Assembly (NCBI RefSeq): GCF_000397065.2
Contig: NZ_KE007326.1
Coordinates: forward strand, 477,653-541,652
Length of the DNA stretch: 64,000 bases
Origin: Marinobacter lipolyticus SM19
Lineage (GTDB): Bacteria; Pseudomonadota; Gammaproteobacteria; Pseudomonadales; Oleiphilaceae
Direction of reading: 5' to 3'
The translations under genes were made by a program, and so were the position numbers. How positions within the stretch are numbered: position 1 is the stretch's first letter; the number at the start of each line of letters is the position of its first letter. Shown in pieces: positions 49,954 to 58,840 of the stretch. The notes under the pieces were generated by a model. The model searched no databases. It was not told the origin of the DNA and saw only the letters and a list, made by a program, of their open reading frames with translations.

Positions 49954-50388
49954 TTATTTGACAACCTTGAGTGTCGGGCGTCCTGACGGACGCTCTCCCG
50001 AGCTCTGACCACTCCCCGGGGAATCACTGGTGCCATCGTCATCAGGGTCGGGAGAGCCTGGCTCACTACCAAACACCATGCCCTCACCATTTTCTTTGGC
50101 ATAGACTGCCATGACCGCCTGCAGCGGTATAAACACCTGCATTGGAACGCCACCAAACCGGGCGCTGAACTCGAGCGCTCCGTTACCAATCACCAGTCCG
50201 CGCACAGCGCCCGGGCTGATATTCAGGACAATCTGACCATTGGCAACGTGCTCGGTCGGCACCTGAACTCCCTGTACGCCAGCATCAACCACGATGTAAG
50301 GCGTACAGTCATTGTCCAGAATCCATTCATTGAACGCCCTGACAAGATAGGGGCGACTGGATGTCATGGTAACTTTGCTATCAGGCAC
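49954..50388 (-). CDS. sspB: ClpXP protease specificity-enhancing factor SspB
   Basis: 144 residues; the start is GTG at 50388 with AGGAG 7 nt upstream. It delivers ssrA-tagged peptides to ClpXP. The folded domain spans about 8-115 (S-S-R-P-Y-L-V-R-A-F-N-E-W-I, then F-G-G-V-P-M-Q-V-F-I-P). A disordered Gly/Ser/Pro/Asp linker leads to the ClpX-binding tail R-P-T-L-K-V-V-K at the end. It pairs with sspA upstream. Confidence 0.96.
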   Translation of the reverse strand: MPDSKVTMTSSRPYLVRAFNEWILDNDCTPYIVVDAGVQGVQVPTEHVANGQIVLNISPGAVRGLVIGNGALEFSARFGGVPMQVFIPLQAVMAVYAKENGEGMVFGSEPGSPDPDDDGTSDSPGSGQSSGERPSGRPTLKVVK

Positions 50389-50430
50389 TGCCTTTCTCCT
50401 GACCCGCTCTTCAGGCCCTGCATTGCTGTA

Positions 50431-51060
50431 TTAGCTACGAATGTCTTCTTCCAGGTCAGAAAGACTCGCCTTGAATCCCTCACGACTGAAAATGCTGTCC
50501 ATGTACTTCTGTAACGGTTTGGCCTGCTTGTCGTCAAGCTCAATGCCCAAAGCGGGAAGACGCCACAGGATTGGAGCAATACAGCAGTCCACAATCGTAA
50601 ACTCTTCAGACAGGAAGAAAGGCATTTCACCGAACAGCGGCGCTGTCGCCAGCAGACTCTCCCGCAACTCCTTGCGCGCCGCGTCAGATGCTTTGGCTCC
50701 GGGCTGGGCCAGGATCTGATCAACCAGTCCACACCAGTCTTTCTGGATTCTGTGGATCATCAGGCGGCTGTTAGCCCGTGCAACCGGATACACCGGCAAC
50801 AATGGCGGATGCGGGAACCGCTCGTCCAGATACTCCATCATGATGTTGGGCTCATAGAGCACAAGGTCACGATCCACCAAAGTAGGCAGGGCATTGTACG
50901 GATTAAGGTCGGCCAACTCCGCCGGGGGGTTATCCGGGTCAACATCAACAACATCAACCGTTACACCCTTCTCTGCCAGAACAATACGTACACGATGACT
51001 GTAATGGCTGGCCGGGTCCGAGAAAAACGTCATTGATGACCGCTTGGTCACAACGCCCAT
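50431..51060 (-). CDS. sspA: Stringent starvation protein A
   Basis: 209 residues with a GST-like fold. N-terminal thioredoxin-like part ([19 protein letters not shown]) and the [25 protein letters not shown] segment typical of SspA. It lacks GST activity and binds RNA polymerase under starvation. It sits between sspB and the petABC operon. Confidence 0.96.
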   Translation of the reverse strand: MGVVTKRSSMTFFSDPASHYSHRVRIVLAEKGVTVDVVDVDPDNPPAELADLNPYNALPTLVDRDLVLYEPNIMMEYLDERFPHPPLLPVYPVARANSRLMIHRIQKDWCGLVDQILAQPGAKASDAARKELRESLLATAPLFGEMPFFLSEEFTIVDCCIAPILWRLPALGIELDDKQAKPLQKYMDSIFSREGFKASLSDLEEDIRS

Positions 51061-51105
51061 AGAACTACCTCACGAGTAAACAAACCGAAATGATCCTGAA
51101 AAACG

Positions 51106-51139
51106 CAAAAATCCAGCGGGCCGGCAATTGCCCGCTGGA
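51106..51139 (-). terminator. Terminator of the petABC operon
   Basis: On the minus strand tccagcgggc / gcccgctgga forms a 10-bp stem with an 8-nt loop, followed by tttttgcgttttt, about 30 nt after the petC stop. Confidence 0.88.
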
Positions 51140-51168
51140 ACTCAGGGTCGGATATTATACCTGAAATC

Positions 51169-51927
51169 TCAGTGTACGTCCTTCCAGTACTCCCGATTGA
51201 GCAGGTAGGCGAAAACAAAGAAGATCGCGACGAAGATCAGTACGAAGACCCCCAGACGCTCACGCTCCAGTTTTACCGGGTCGCCCATATAGGACAGGAA
51301 ATTCGTCAGGTCATACATCGCCCGATCGAACTCCGCGGCAGGCATGCTGCCTTCAATCGCATATTCGGGACAGACATCCGCATTGTTGACGTTACCACTG
51401 AGAGGGTCAACGCTGGCATTCTGACCGATTTTCGGCTCAACCGCGCACAACCCCTGCAGATCCACCAGAACATGGGGCATACCAACGTTGTCAAAAACAA
51501 CATTGTTCACACCCAACGGACGGCTGTCGTCCTTGTAAAAACCACGGAGATAGGAGTATATCCAGCTCTCGCCACGCAGACGGGATTCCAGCGTGAGATC
51601 GGGTGGCGGTGCACCGAACCATCCCTCGGACAGGTCCTTCTTCATGGAGATTTTCATCAGCTCACCAATCTTGGCGCCGGTGAAGATAAGGTTCTCCTCA
51701 TAAAGCTCAGCAGGAATACCCAGATCATCAGAGACACGCTTATAGCGAGCATACTCAGCCGAGTGACAACCCATGCAGTAGTTGGTAAACAATGCTGCAC
51801 CACGCTGTAGCGACTCTTTGTTGGCGTGATCGGGCTCCATAGTATCCAGATGTATGGAAGCGCCCCCTGCTGCCAACCCGAGGGCCGGCAGAACTGCGAT
51901 AAAAAAACCCAAAATCAGCTGTTTCAT
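51169..51927 (-). CDS. petC: Cytochrome c1 of the bc1 complex
   Basis: 252 residues. Signal peptide at about 1-19 (hydrophobic, ending G-L-A-A). The haem c site is Y-C-M-G-C-H near residues 51-56. One C-terminal membrane anchor lies near 228-246. The axial Met is probably in the G-M-P-H-V-L region near 150, but this was not settled. It passes electrons from the Rieske protein to soluble cytochrome c. It touches petB by one base. Confidence 0.96.
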   Translation of the reverse strand: MKQLILGFFIAVLPALGLAAGGASIHLDTMEPDHANKESLQRGAALFTNYCMGCHSAEYARYKRVSDDLGIPAELYEENLIFTGAKIGELMKISMKKDLSEGWFGAPPPDLTLESRLRGESWIYSYLRGFYKDDSRPLGVNNVVFDNVGMPHVLVDLQGLCAVEPKIGQNASVDPLSGNVNNADVCPEYAIEGSMPAAEFDRAMYDLTNFLSYMGDPVKLERERLGVFVLIFVAIFFVFAYLLNREYWKDVH

Positions 51928-53159
51928 TATCCTGTCACCCTCTCTGGTACTGGCTTGGTCTTCTCCATACGCGTATAGAACGGCATAAGAATGAAGTAGA
52001 GGAAGTACAGCGTCGTCAGGACCTGAGCGAGAGCTGTTCGACCTGCCGTTGCCGGCACAAGCCCCAGATACCCCAGGATTACAAAGCTGATGGCAAAGAT
52101 AGCCAGCGCAATACGGCTCAACCAGCCCTTGTACCGCATGGAGCGGACCGGGCTACGATCCAGCCAAGGAAGCACGAACAGGATTGCAATCGCACCACCC
52201 ATTACAACCACACCCCAGAACTTCGCAGGCAGGCCGAAGAGGTCAACGGTGACCGCGCGCAGCATGGCGTAGAACGGCGTGAAGTACCAGACGGGCGCAA
52301 TGTGCGCAGGCGTCTTCAGCGCGTTTGCCGGTTCAAAGTTCGGCTTCTCGATGAACAAACCACCCATTTCCGGGAAGAAGAACACCACGATAAAGAAAAT
52401 AAAGAAGAAGACAGCAACACCCACGAGGTCGTGAACGGAATAGTAGGGATGGAACGGGATACCGTCTTTTGGGATACCGTTTTCATCCTTGTTCTTCTTG
52501 ATATCAATGCCATCCGGGTTGTTGGACCCGACTTCGTGCAGCGCCAGGATGTGCAGGACAACCAGCCCCAGCAATACGATTGGCAACGCAACCACATGCA
52601 ACGCAAAGAAACGATTCAGGGTAATACCGGAAATCAGGTAGTCACCGCGAATCCAGAGAGAGAGGTCTTCACCAATCACCGGAATCGCACCGAACAGGTT
52701 CACGATAACCTGTGCACCCCAGTAGGACATCTGCCCCCAAGGCAGCAGGTATCCCATGAAGGCTTCTGCCATCAGCACCAGGTAGATCAGCATACCGAAG
52801 AGCCAGATCAGCTCACGGGGCTTCTGGTATGACCCGTACATCAGGCCACGGAACATATGGAGATAAACCACAACAAAGAACGCGGAAGCACCGGTGGAGT
52901 GCAGATATCGGAGCAACCAGCCCCACTCAACATCGCGCATGATGTACTCAACGGAGGAAAATGCACCTTCCGCCGAGGGATTGTAGCTCATGGTCAGCCA
53001 GATACCGGTCACCAGCTGGTTAACCAGTACCAGCATCGCCAGCGAACCGAAGAAATACCACACGTTGAAGTTTTTCGGCGCGTAATACTTCGCCAGATGA
53101 TTGTTCCAGGCATCAACGACCGGCAGACGCTCGTCTACCCACTGAATTAGCTTCTGCAT
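51927..53159 (-). CDS. petB: Cytochrome b of the bc1 complex
   Basis: 410 residues with about eight to nine membrane segments. The haem ligands are in the H-S-T-G-A-S-A-F-F-V-V-V-Y-L-H segment near residues 84-100 and the H-V-V-A-L-P...L-H-I-L segment near 188-205. The Qo motif, normally P-E-W-Y, reads P289-V290-W291-Y292. Such a substitution is known in other gammaproteobacteria. It is full length and lies between petA and petC. Confidence 0.97.
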   Translation of the reverse strand: MQKLIQWVDERLPVVDAWNNHLAKYYAPKNFNVWYFFGSLAMLVLVNQLVTGIWLTMSYNPSAEGAFSSVEYIMRDVEWGWLLRYLHSTGASAFFVVVYLHMFRGLMYGSYQKPRELIWLFGMLIYLVLMAEAFMGYLLPWGQMSYWGAQVIVNLFGAIPVIGEDLSLWIRGDYLISGITLNRFFALHVVALPIVLLGLVVLHILALHEVGSNNPDGIDIKKNKDENGIPKDGIPFHPYYSVHDLVGVAVFFFIFFIVVFFFPEMGGLFIEKPNFEPANALKTPAHIAPVWYFTPFYAMLRAVTVDLFGLPAKFWGVVVMGGAIAILFVLPWLDRSPVRSMRYKGWLSRIALAIFAISFVILGYLGLVPATAGRTALAQVLTTLYFLYFILMPFYTRMEKTKPVPERVTG

Positions 53160-53752
53160 TACGCTGCCTCCGGATCAAGACCAATCGTGAGGGTCGCGTC
53201 ATCGTCAAAACGATAAGGCGGAACCTCGAGGTTCAGGGGAGCAGGCTGCGCTTGATATACCCGACCAGCCAGATCGTAGTGGGAACCGTGGCAGGGGCAG
53301 AAAAAACCACCCAACCAGTCTTCCCCAAGATCCGCAGGAGCCACTTCCGGACGATAAGAAGGCACACACCCCAAATGGGTACAAAGCCCGACAATCACAG
53401 CAAACTCTGGCTTGATCGACCGGTAGATGCCTTCAATATACTGAGGTTGCTGAGGCGCTTCGGACTGGGGATCCTTTACCTCGTCATTCAACTTCTCAAT
53501 ATTTTCCAACATTTGCTCGGTACGGCGGACAATCCAGACCGGTTTACCACGCCATTCCGCAGTTATTTGCTGCCCTGGTTCAATCTTGCTGACATTGACG
53601 GTTACCGGCGCACCCGCCGCTTCCGCTTTGGCACTGGGATTCCAGGACGCCACGAAAGGAACGGCCGCACCGACGACGCCGACTCCACCTACCACCGACG
53701 TAGCACCGATCAGAAATCGGCGCCGGCCTTGGCTCACGTCGCCATTACTCAT
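53159..53752 (-). CDS. petA: Rieske iron-sulfur protein of the bc1 complex
   Basis: 197 residues. A Tat-type N-terminus (R-R-R-F-L-I-G near residues 10-16) with a hydrophobic segment at about 18-38 anchors it. The 2Fe-2S ligands are C-T-H-L-G-C near 123-128 and C-P-C-H-G-S near 151-156. First gene of petABC, overlapping petB by one base. Confidence 0.97.
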   Translation of the reverse strand: MSNGDVSQGRRRFLIGATSVVGGVGVVGAAVPFVASWNPSAKAEAAGAPVTVNVSKIEPGQQITAEWRGKPVWIVRRTEQMLENIEKLNDEVKDPQSEAPQQPQYIEGIYRSIKPEFAVIVGLCTHLGCVPSYRPEVAPADLGEDWLGGFFCPCHGSHYDLAGRVYQAQPAPLNLEVPPYRFDDDATLTIGLDPEAA

Positions 53753-53833
53753 TATGGTTTTCTCCCATCAGGCGAGGTGCAGAGCGCCGCAATTCGGCGT
53801 CACCACACTTCAAAAAGGACTTCACAACCCAAA

Positions 53834-53839
53834 ATTATA
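53834..53839 (-). promoter_or_regulatory. Putative -10 element of petABC
   Basis: A perfect TATAAT on the minus strand, about 80 nt before the petA ATG, in an AT-rich stretch. The -35 region is poor (ATTTCA at 16 nt), so an activator may be needed. Confidence 0.4.
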
Positions 53840-53945
53840 AGCGCACAAATGGTAATGAAATTACCCGTACCTTACAAGTCAGAAAGCCGCCCACTGGCCG
53901 CCCAACCCTGCTCCAGATCAAATGGATCGCCTTTCTTCGGACAAT

Positions 53946-53973
53946 AAAAAACCCGACCGAAGGCCGGGTTTTT
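53946..53973 (-). terminator. Terminator of the rplM-rpsI operon
   Basis: Minus-strand RNA CCCGGCC-UUC-GGUCGGG (one G-U pair) is followed by a U-run, about 20 nt after the rpsI stop. A matching A-run upstream lets it work in both directions. Confidence 0.88.
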
Positions 53974-53994
53974 CTGAGCCGCGCTCCAGCGAAA

Positions 53995-54387
53995 TTAACG
54001 CTTGGAGAACTGAGGACGCTTACGCGCCTTACGCAGACCCACTTTCTTACGCTCAACTTCACGCGCATCACGGGTAACGTAACCCGCTTGACGCAGCGCC
54101 GGGCGCAGAGTCTCATCGTAATCCATCAGGGCACGAGTCAGACCGTGGCGAATTGCGCCCGCCTGACCACTGATACCACCACCTTTAACAGTGATGTTGA
54201 TGTCGAAACGATCGGTAGACTCAGCAACAACCAGCGGCTGACGAACGATCATGCGCAGGGTCTCACGACCGAAGAAATCTTCGATGGAGCGACCATTTAT
54301 AGAGATGTTACCGCTTCCAGGCTTGATAAAAACCCGAGCCGTGGATGTCTTGCGGCGACCAGTACCGTAATTTTGTGCTACAGACAT
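53995..54387 (-). CDS. rpsI: 30S ribosomal protein S9
   Basis: 130 residues, identical in length to E. coli S9. Starts with [13 protein letters not shown] near residues 6-18; I-N-G-R near 30; [14 protein letters not shown] near 67-80; ends with the basic tail R-K-R-P-Q-F-S-K-R, which contacts P-site tRNA. It follows rplM by 12 nt. Confidence 0.99.
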   Translation of the reverse strand: MSVAQNYGTGRRKTSTARVFIKPGSGNISINGRSIEDFFGRETLRMIVRQPLVVAESTDRFDINITVKGGGISGQAGAIRHGLTRALMDYDETLRPALRQAGYVTRDAREVERKKVGLRKARKRPQFSKR

Positions 54388-54399
54388 ATCCGCCTTCCG

Positions 54400-54828
54400 T
54401 TAAATGTCGAGTTCTTTGGGCTGCTGGGCTGCGTGAGGATGCTCAGCGCCGGCATAGATTTTCAGCTTCTTGAACATGGCACGGCCGAGCGGGCCACTCG
54501 GAAGCATGCCTTTGACAGACTTCTGAATGATTTGCTCAGGAGCCTTGTCGACCAGCTTCTCGAAGTTGATGGACTTGATTCCACCCGGAAAGCCAGTGTG
54601 GCTGTAGTACATCTTCGCAGATGCTTTTTTCCCGGTAACCCGGACCTGGCTCGCGTTGATAACAACGATGTAATCGCCAGTGTCTACATGAGGGGTATAC
54701 TCAGGCTTATGCTTGCCCCGCAGACGACGGGCGATTTCGGTTGACAGACGACCCAGCGTCTTGCCGGCTGCGTCTACAACGTACCAGTCACGTGTTACTG
54801 TTTCTGGTTTCGCACTCAGAGTCTTCAT
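54400..54828 (-). CDS. rplM: 50S ribosomal protein L13
   Basis: 142 residues, identical in length to E. coli L13. Motifs: [15 protein letters not shown] near residues 16-30, D-Y-I-V-V-I-N-A near 52-59, H-T-G-F-P-G-G near 77-83, M-L-P-S-G-P-L-G-R near 108. L13 represses its own operon in E. coli by binding the leader; the leader here is about 140 nt. Confidence 0.99.
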   Translation of the reverse strand: MKTLSAKPETVTRDWYVVDAAGKTLGRLSTEIARRLRGKHKPEYTPHVDTGDYIVVINASQVRVTGKKASAKMYYSHTGFPGGIKSINFEKLVDKAPEQIIQKSVKGMLPSGPLGRAMFKKLKIYAGAEHPHAAQQPKELDI

Positions 54829-54978
54829 TGATTCCGCCTTGAACGCTATATAAGAAACGTTAAAAACCGCCGCCGGTAAATGCTTGGCATCCGGAGGAGG
54901 TTCTGTACCTGTTATTAATTGGCAGTGACATCATTCGGGGCTGAGATGACGACATCGCCTTGAAAAGCCAGGGCGCGA

Positions 54979-55007
54979 AGTATATCCAAACTGTGCCATA
55001 AAGCCAA
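54979..55007 (-). promoter_or_regulatory. Promoter of the rplM-rpsI operon
   Basis: TTGGCT (55002-55007) and TATACT (54979-54984) on the minus strand, 17 nt apart. It predicts a leader of about 140 nt before the rplM ATG, long enough for control by L13 as described in E. coli. Confidence 0.72.
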
Positions 55008-55027
55008 CCCCGAAGCGCCTTATTTCG

Positions 55028-55816
55028 TTATTCCCTTACGCCTGACGCCTGCACCCAGCCGTACAACTCGGAAACATTTCCAAGCAACTGCTCATACAGC
55101 TGCTCGGGCGGTTCCTGGCGCAGACTGGCGAGCGCGCTGAATATCGCCGGCAGATGCTCCGGTGAATTCATTCCTTTTGCCACGCCCTCGGGGGGCATAT
55201 CCGGAGCATCCGTTTCGAGCACCAACGACTCCAGCGGCAGGCGCGACACAGTATCCCGGGTCTTTTTCGCGCGCGCATGAGTAATGACGCCGCCAATCCC
55301 GATGAAACACCCCAGATCCACAAGTTTCCGGGCCTGCTGATAACTCCCGGAAAATCCATGCACCAGCGCTTTACCAAGAAAGCCCCGGGCTTTGAGCACA
55401 CTGTGCACCTCATCGTGCGTCCGCACCGAGTGAATCACCAGCGGACAACTCAAACGGGCCGCCAGATCCACCTGAGCCTCAAACCAGGGAAACTGCTGAG
55501 AAAGTTCGCCCCTCAGACGATCCAGCCCACACTCCCCAAGCCCGACGCAACGATTGTCTTCGCGGGCAAGCCGGCTTTCCAGAATCCCGAGATCGTCTTG
55601 CTCGTGCTCCTGGACAAACCACGGGTGAATACCAAGACAATAGAATAGCCCCGACTGACTGGTCGCGATGTTAACAACCCGCTGCCAATGTCTCCGTGTG
55701 ACACCGGGTATCACCAGGCGGGACACACCATGACGGCGAGCCCGGGCAAGCACCTCTTCCCTCCGGCCGTCAAATTCCGGAAAATCGAAGTGACAATGGG
55801 CATCGACCAGCTCCAT
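55028..55816 (-). CDS. tatD: TatD-family metal-dependent hydrolase
   Basis: 262 residues, TIM-barrel. The metal motif D-A-H-C-H-F-D-F is at residues 5-12; further ligands are in G-E-C-G-L-D near 93-98, H-S-V-R near 129, H-G-F-S-G near 154-158 and E-T-D-A-P-D near 203-208. Members are 3'-5' DNA/RNA exonucleases. It follows prfC by 15 nt. Which TatD paralogue it is (TatD, YcfH, YjjV) is not settled. Confidence 0.87.
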   Translation of the reverse strand: MELVDAHCHFDFPEFDGRREEVLARARRHGVSRLVIPGVTRRHWQRVVNIATSQSGLFYCLGIHPWFVQEHEQDDLGILESRLAREDNRCVGLGECGLDRLRGELSQQFPWFEAQVDLAARLSCPLVIHSVRTHDEVHSVLKARGFLGKALVHGFSGSYQQARKLVDLGCFIGIGGVITHARAKKTRDTVSRLPLESLVLETDAPDMPPEGVAKGMNSPEHLPAIFSALASLRQEPPEQLYEQLLGNVSELYGWVQASGVRE

Positions 55817-55831
55817 AGCGCCCGCCTTTGA

Positions 55832-57412
55832 TTAATGTTCCCGGGTTTTGTGGAACTGGACGTCGGGATAACGCTCCTGAGCCAACTGCAGATTCACCAT
55901 GGTTGGTGCGATATAGGCCAGCTGGTCGCTTCCATCCAGTGCCAGGTAATCGTTGTTTTTGCGCTGGAACTCATCCAGTTTGCGCTCATCGCTGCAGGTC
56001 ACCCAGCGCGCGGTTGCCACATTGATTGGTTCGTACAGCGCTTCCACTTTGTATTCACTCTTGAGGCGGCTGACCACTACGTCAAACTGCAGAACACCGA
56101 CCGCACCGACGATCAGATCATTATTCCTCAGAGGCCGGAACACCTGCACCGCCCCTTCCTCGGACAGCTGAATCAACCCTTTCTGCAATTGCTTGGATTT
56201 CAGGGGATCCTTCAGGCGAATGCGGCGAAACAGCTCCGGGGCAAAGTTCGGAATGCCGGTGAACTTCATAGCCTCACCGGAGGTGAACGTGTCCCCAAGC
56301 TGGATCGTGCCGTGATTGTGGAGCCCGATGATATCACCGGCAAAGGCCTCCTCCGCGTGCGCGCGATCTCCGGCCATAAACGTCAGCGCATCGGAAAAAC
56401 GCACCTCTTTGCCAATCCGGACATGGCGGGCTTTCATGCCCTGACTGTAACGCCCTGACACGATTCTCAGAAAAGCCACCCGGTCACGGTGCTGAGGGTC
56501 CATATTCGCCTGAATCTTGAAGACAAAGCCGGAGAACATATCCTCAGCGGGTTCAACCGGTCGCAGGTCTGTTTCCCGTGGCTGAGGCGCCGGCGCCCAT
56601 TCCACCAACCCATCCAGCATGTGATCGACGCCGAAGTTGCCCAGGGCGGTCCCGAAAAAGACCGGGGTCAGCTCACCCTTGAGAAACGCTTCGAGATCAA
56701 ACTCATGGGAAGCCCCTTTTACGAGCTCGATCTCATCACGAAGGTCGGAAGCGTAGGCACCCAGGGCATCGTCCAGCTCTGGATTATCGAGACCGGGAAT
56801 CACGCGACGTTCCTGAATGGTATGGCCCTGACCCGACTGATACAGGATCACTTCGTCCCGCAGCAGGTGGTACACCCCCTTGAAATTCTTGCCCATGCCG
56901 ATGGGCCAGGTCACCGGGGAGCAGGCGATCTTGAGAACATCCTCAACCTCGTCCATCAGCTCCACCGGATCCCTGGTATCCCGGTCCAGCTTGTTCATGA
57001 ACGTCAGAATCGGAGTATCCCGCAGGCGGGTGACTTCCATCAGCTTGATGGTTCGCTCCTCAACCCCCTTGGCACTATCGATCACCATCAGGCAGGAGTC
57101 GACCGCGGTCAATGTCCGATAGGTATCCTCGGAGAAGTCTTCGTGGCCCGGGGTGTCCAGCAGGTTTACCAGACGGTCATGGTAGGGAAACTGCATAACG
57201 GAGGTGGTCACAGAAATCCCCCGCTCTTTTTCCATCTCCATCCAATCCGACTTGGCATGCTGCCCGGATTTCTTACCTTTAACCGTACCGGCTTTCTGGA
57301 GGGCCTGCCCGAACAACAGAACCTTTTCCGTAATGGTGGTTTTACCAGCGTCCGGGTGCGAGATGATTGCAAATGTACGACGCTTGGAAACTTCTTGTGA
57401 AAGGGTGGACAT
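55832..57412 (-). CDS. prfC: Peptide chain release factor 3
   Basis: 526 residues from the ATG at 57412. GTPase that removes RF1 and RF2 from the ribosome. G1 [10 protein letters not shown] near residues 17-26, G3 D-T-P-G-H-E-D-F near 84-91, G4 N-K-L-D near 138-141. The RF3 C-terminal domain is complete and ends Q-F-H-K-T-R-E-H. It lies between rimI and tatD. Confidence 0.98.
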   Translation of the reverse strand: MSTLSQEVSKRRTFAIISHPDAGKTTITEKVLLFGQALQKAGTVKGKKSGQHAKSDWMEMEKERGISVTTSVMQFPYHDRLVNLLDTPGHEDFSEDTYRTLTAVDSCLMVIDSAKGVEERTIKLMEVTRLRDTPILTFMNKLDRDTRDPVELMDEVEDVLKIACSPVTWPIGMGKNFKGVYHLLRDEVILYQSGQGHTIQERRVIPGLDNPELDDALGAYASDLRDEIELVKGASHEFDLEAFLKGELTPVFFGTALGNFGVDHMLDGLVEWAPAPQPRETDLRPVEPAEDMFSGFVFKIQANMDPQHRDRVAFLRIVSGRYSQGMKARHVRIGKEVRFSDALTFMAGDRAHAEEAFAGDIIGLHNHGTIQLGDTFTSGEAMKFTGIPNFAPELFRRIRLKDPLKSKQLQKGLIQLSEEGAVQVFRPLRNNDLIVGAVGVLQFDVVVSRLKSEYKVEALYEPINVATARWVTCSDERKLDEFQRKNNDYLALDGSDQLAYIAPTMVNLQLAQERYPDVQFHKTREH

Positions 57413-57515
57413 AATGGAGAGCAACCTGAATCAAATACGCTGAAAAGGCCGCCATTATAGGGGGAATCAGATCAAGACGCGAACAATGTAGCAGCTCGTA
57501 AGTCGTGGACACCCC

Positions 57516-58001
57516 CTAGGCGCTGGAAAGGTCAAACGTCATCACGATGGCGTCTTCCCGCCCCTCGGGCGCAGGGTAATAGCCGGGCCGCTGACCGATA
57601 ACCCGGAAGCCCTCCGACTGGTAGAGATCAATGGCCGCCTGATTGGATGCCCGAACCTCAAGAATTCCCTGCTCCATACCCTCATGAGCCGCGTGCGCCA
57701 GCAGATGTCGCAGCAGTTGGCGCCCGGCTCCTTCCCTGCGGACGGCCGGGGCAACGCACAGGTTCAGGAGATGGGCTTCGTCGTACAGATAGGCAACAAT
57801 CGCGTACCCACCGAGAACGCCCCCGCAATCGTAGGCCCACAGCCGATAATTTTCTCGAAAACAGTCACGGAAAACGGTCTCGTTCCAGGGATGCGAATAC
57901 CCCTGAAATTCGATGTCCATCACCGCTGGCAAATCACCGGACACCATGGGCCGGATAACTCGATCATTCTGACGCACCTGATCATACTGCAGACGGTTCA
58001 C
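57516..58001 (-). CDS. rimI: Ribosomal protein S18 alanine N-acetyltransferase
   Basis: About 161 residues from a GTG at 58001 that overlaps the upstream stop as GTGA; the frame extends to 58037 but only inside the upstream gene. GNAT fold: H-P-W-N-E near residues 38-42, then L-L-N-L-C-V-A-P-A-V-R-R-E-G-A-G-R-Q-L with the acetyl-CoA R-x-x-G-x-G/A loop, and L-E-V-R-A-S-N near 115. The coupling with the holD-like gene is as in E. coli. Confidence 0.93.
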   Translation of the reverse strand: MNRLQYDQVRQNDRVIRPMVSGDLPAVMDIEFQGYSHPWNETVFRDCFRENYRLWAYDCGGVLGGYAIVAYLYDEAHLLNLCVAPAVRREGAGRQLLRHLLAHAAHEGMEQGILEVRASNQAAIDLYQSEGFRVIGQRPGYYPAPEGREDAIVMTFDLSSA

Positions 58002-58813
58002 GCCTTGCCCCTGATCAGCGGCTTGAGCTGCTCCCAAAGCGCGCGTTTGTACGAGGGAACGGCAGCCAACTCTGCCAGAGTGTGCGGAAAGTCGACGTCT
58101 GGCTCTCCCAACGTACTCCCGAGCCAGACATCGCGATCCTCCGGTAGTTTGTCCCCCAATACTCCGAGCAGGATTATTCGACGGCGATCGCGCTCGCCCA
58201 CCAGGGACTTCAGTACCCGGGTAAAATCCGTAAAGCTGTTACCCGGCACCAGCGGATTGGCAAAGACTGGCCATCTCAAACACTCCACTGTCACTGGCTC
58301 GTCATAGCCCAGGGCTTTGAGTATATTGTTGGCCAGGGAATCCTGCAGACGGTCGCTGGCATCTTCTGACAGCTCTCCGAGTAACAGCACATTCCCGACT
58401 TCCCACACTCCAAGGGTTACCTTCAAAGCAGTCTTCGCAACCGACTCCGGCACCAGAGCTTCCGGCGCATCATCCCCACGATCGATTGACGCTGAGGCAG
58501 CCTCACTCTCAGGTTTTTCCTCTGTCGCAGCAACGGTCCCGGAAGCGGTTTCACCAGCCATCATCGCCTGTAAATGCGCAAGGCGCTCTCCCCCCTGCGC
58601 CGACTCCGGCCCAATGGGCTTGCGGCTACCGGGCGCTTTAGCCCCCGCTGAAATACTGCGCGCCAATGGCTCAGAAAATGCTGACCTCTCAGGCTCCGCG
58701 GGGAAGTCAAATTCCGGACTCGGGGCCGCCCCCGGGAGCGGTTCCCGGGCATACCAGACGTGAATGCCCGCCATCCCGAGATAGAACTGTCTCTCTGCTT
58801 CCGAAACTCTCAT
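57998..58813 (-). CDS. holD: HolD-like protein (DNA polymerase III psi subunit), extended
   Basis: 271 residues, about twice E. coli HolD (137). The first 30 residues (L-G-M-A-G-I-H-V-W-Y-A-R-E-P-L-P-G-A) resemble the chi-binding N-terminus of psi, L-G-I-T-Q-W-x-L-R-R-P. The last 25 (L-A-E-L-A-A-V-P-S-Y-K-R-A-L-W-E-Q-L) resemble the psi end, L-x-x-L-x-A-N-P-x-A-R-A-A-L-W-Q-Q-I. Between about 30 and 135 lies an Ala/Glu/Pro/Ser-rich linker that looks disordered. The gene overlaps rimI, as holD does in E. coli. Psi links the clamp loader to chi and SSB. The assignment rests on motif similarity and gene order. Confidence 0.72.
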   Translation of the reverse strand: MRVSEAERQFYLGMAGIHVWYAREPLPGAAPSPEFDFPAEPERSAFSEPLARSISAGAKAPGSRKPIGPESAQGGERLAHLQAMMAGETASGTVAATEEKPESEAASASIDRGDDAPEALVPESVAKTALKVTLGVWEVGNVLLLGELSEDASDRLQDSLANNILKALGYDEPVTVECLRWPVFANPLVPGNSFTDFTRVLKSLVGERDRRRIILLGVLGDKLPEDRDVWLGSTLGEPDVDFPHTLAELAAVPSYKRALWEQLKPLIRGKA

Positions 58814-58840
58814 TCAACCGCCCCGGTTATGACTGCCACA

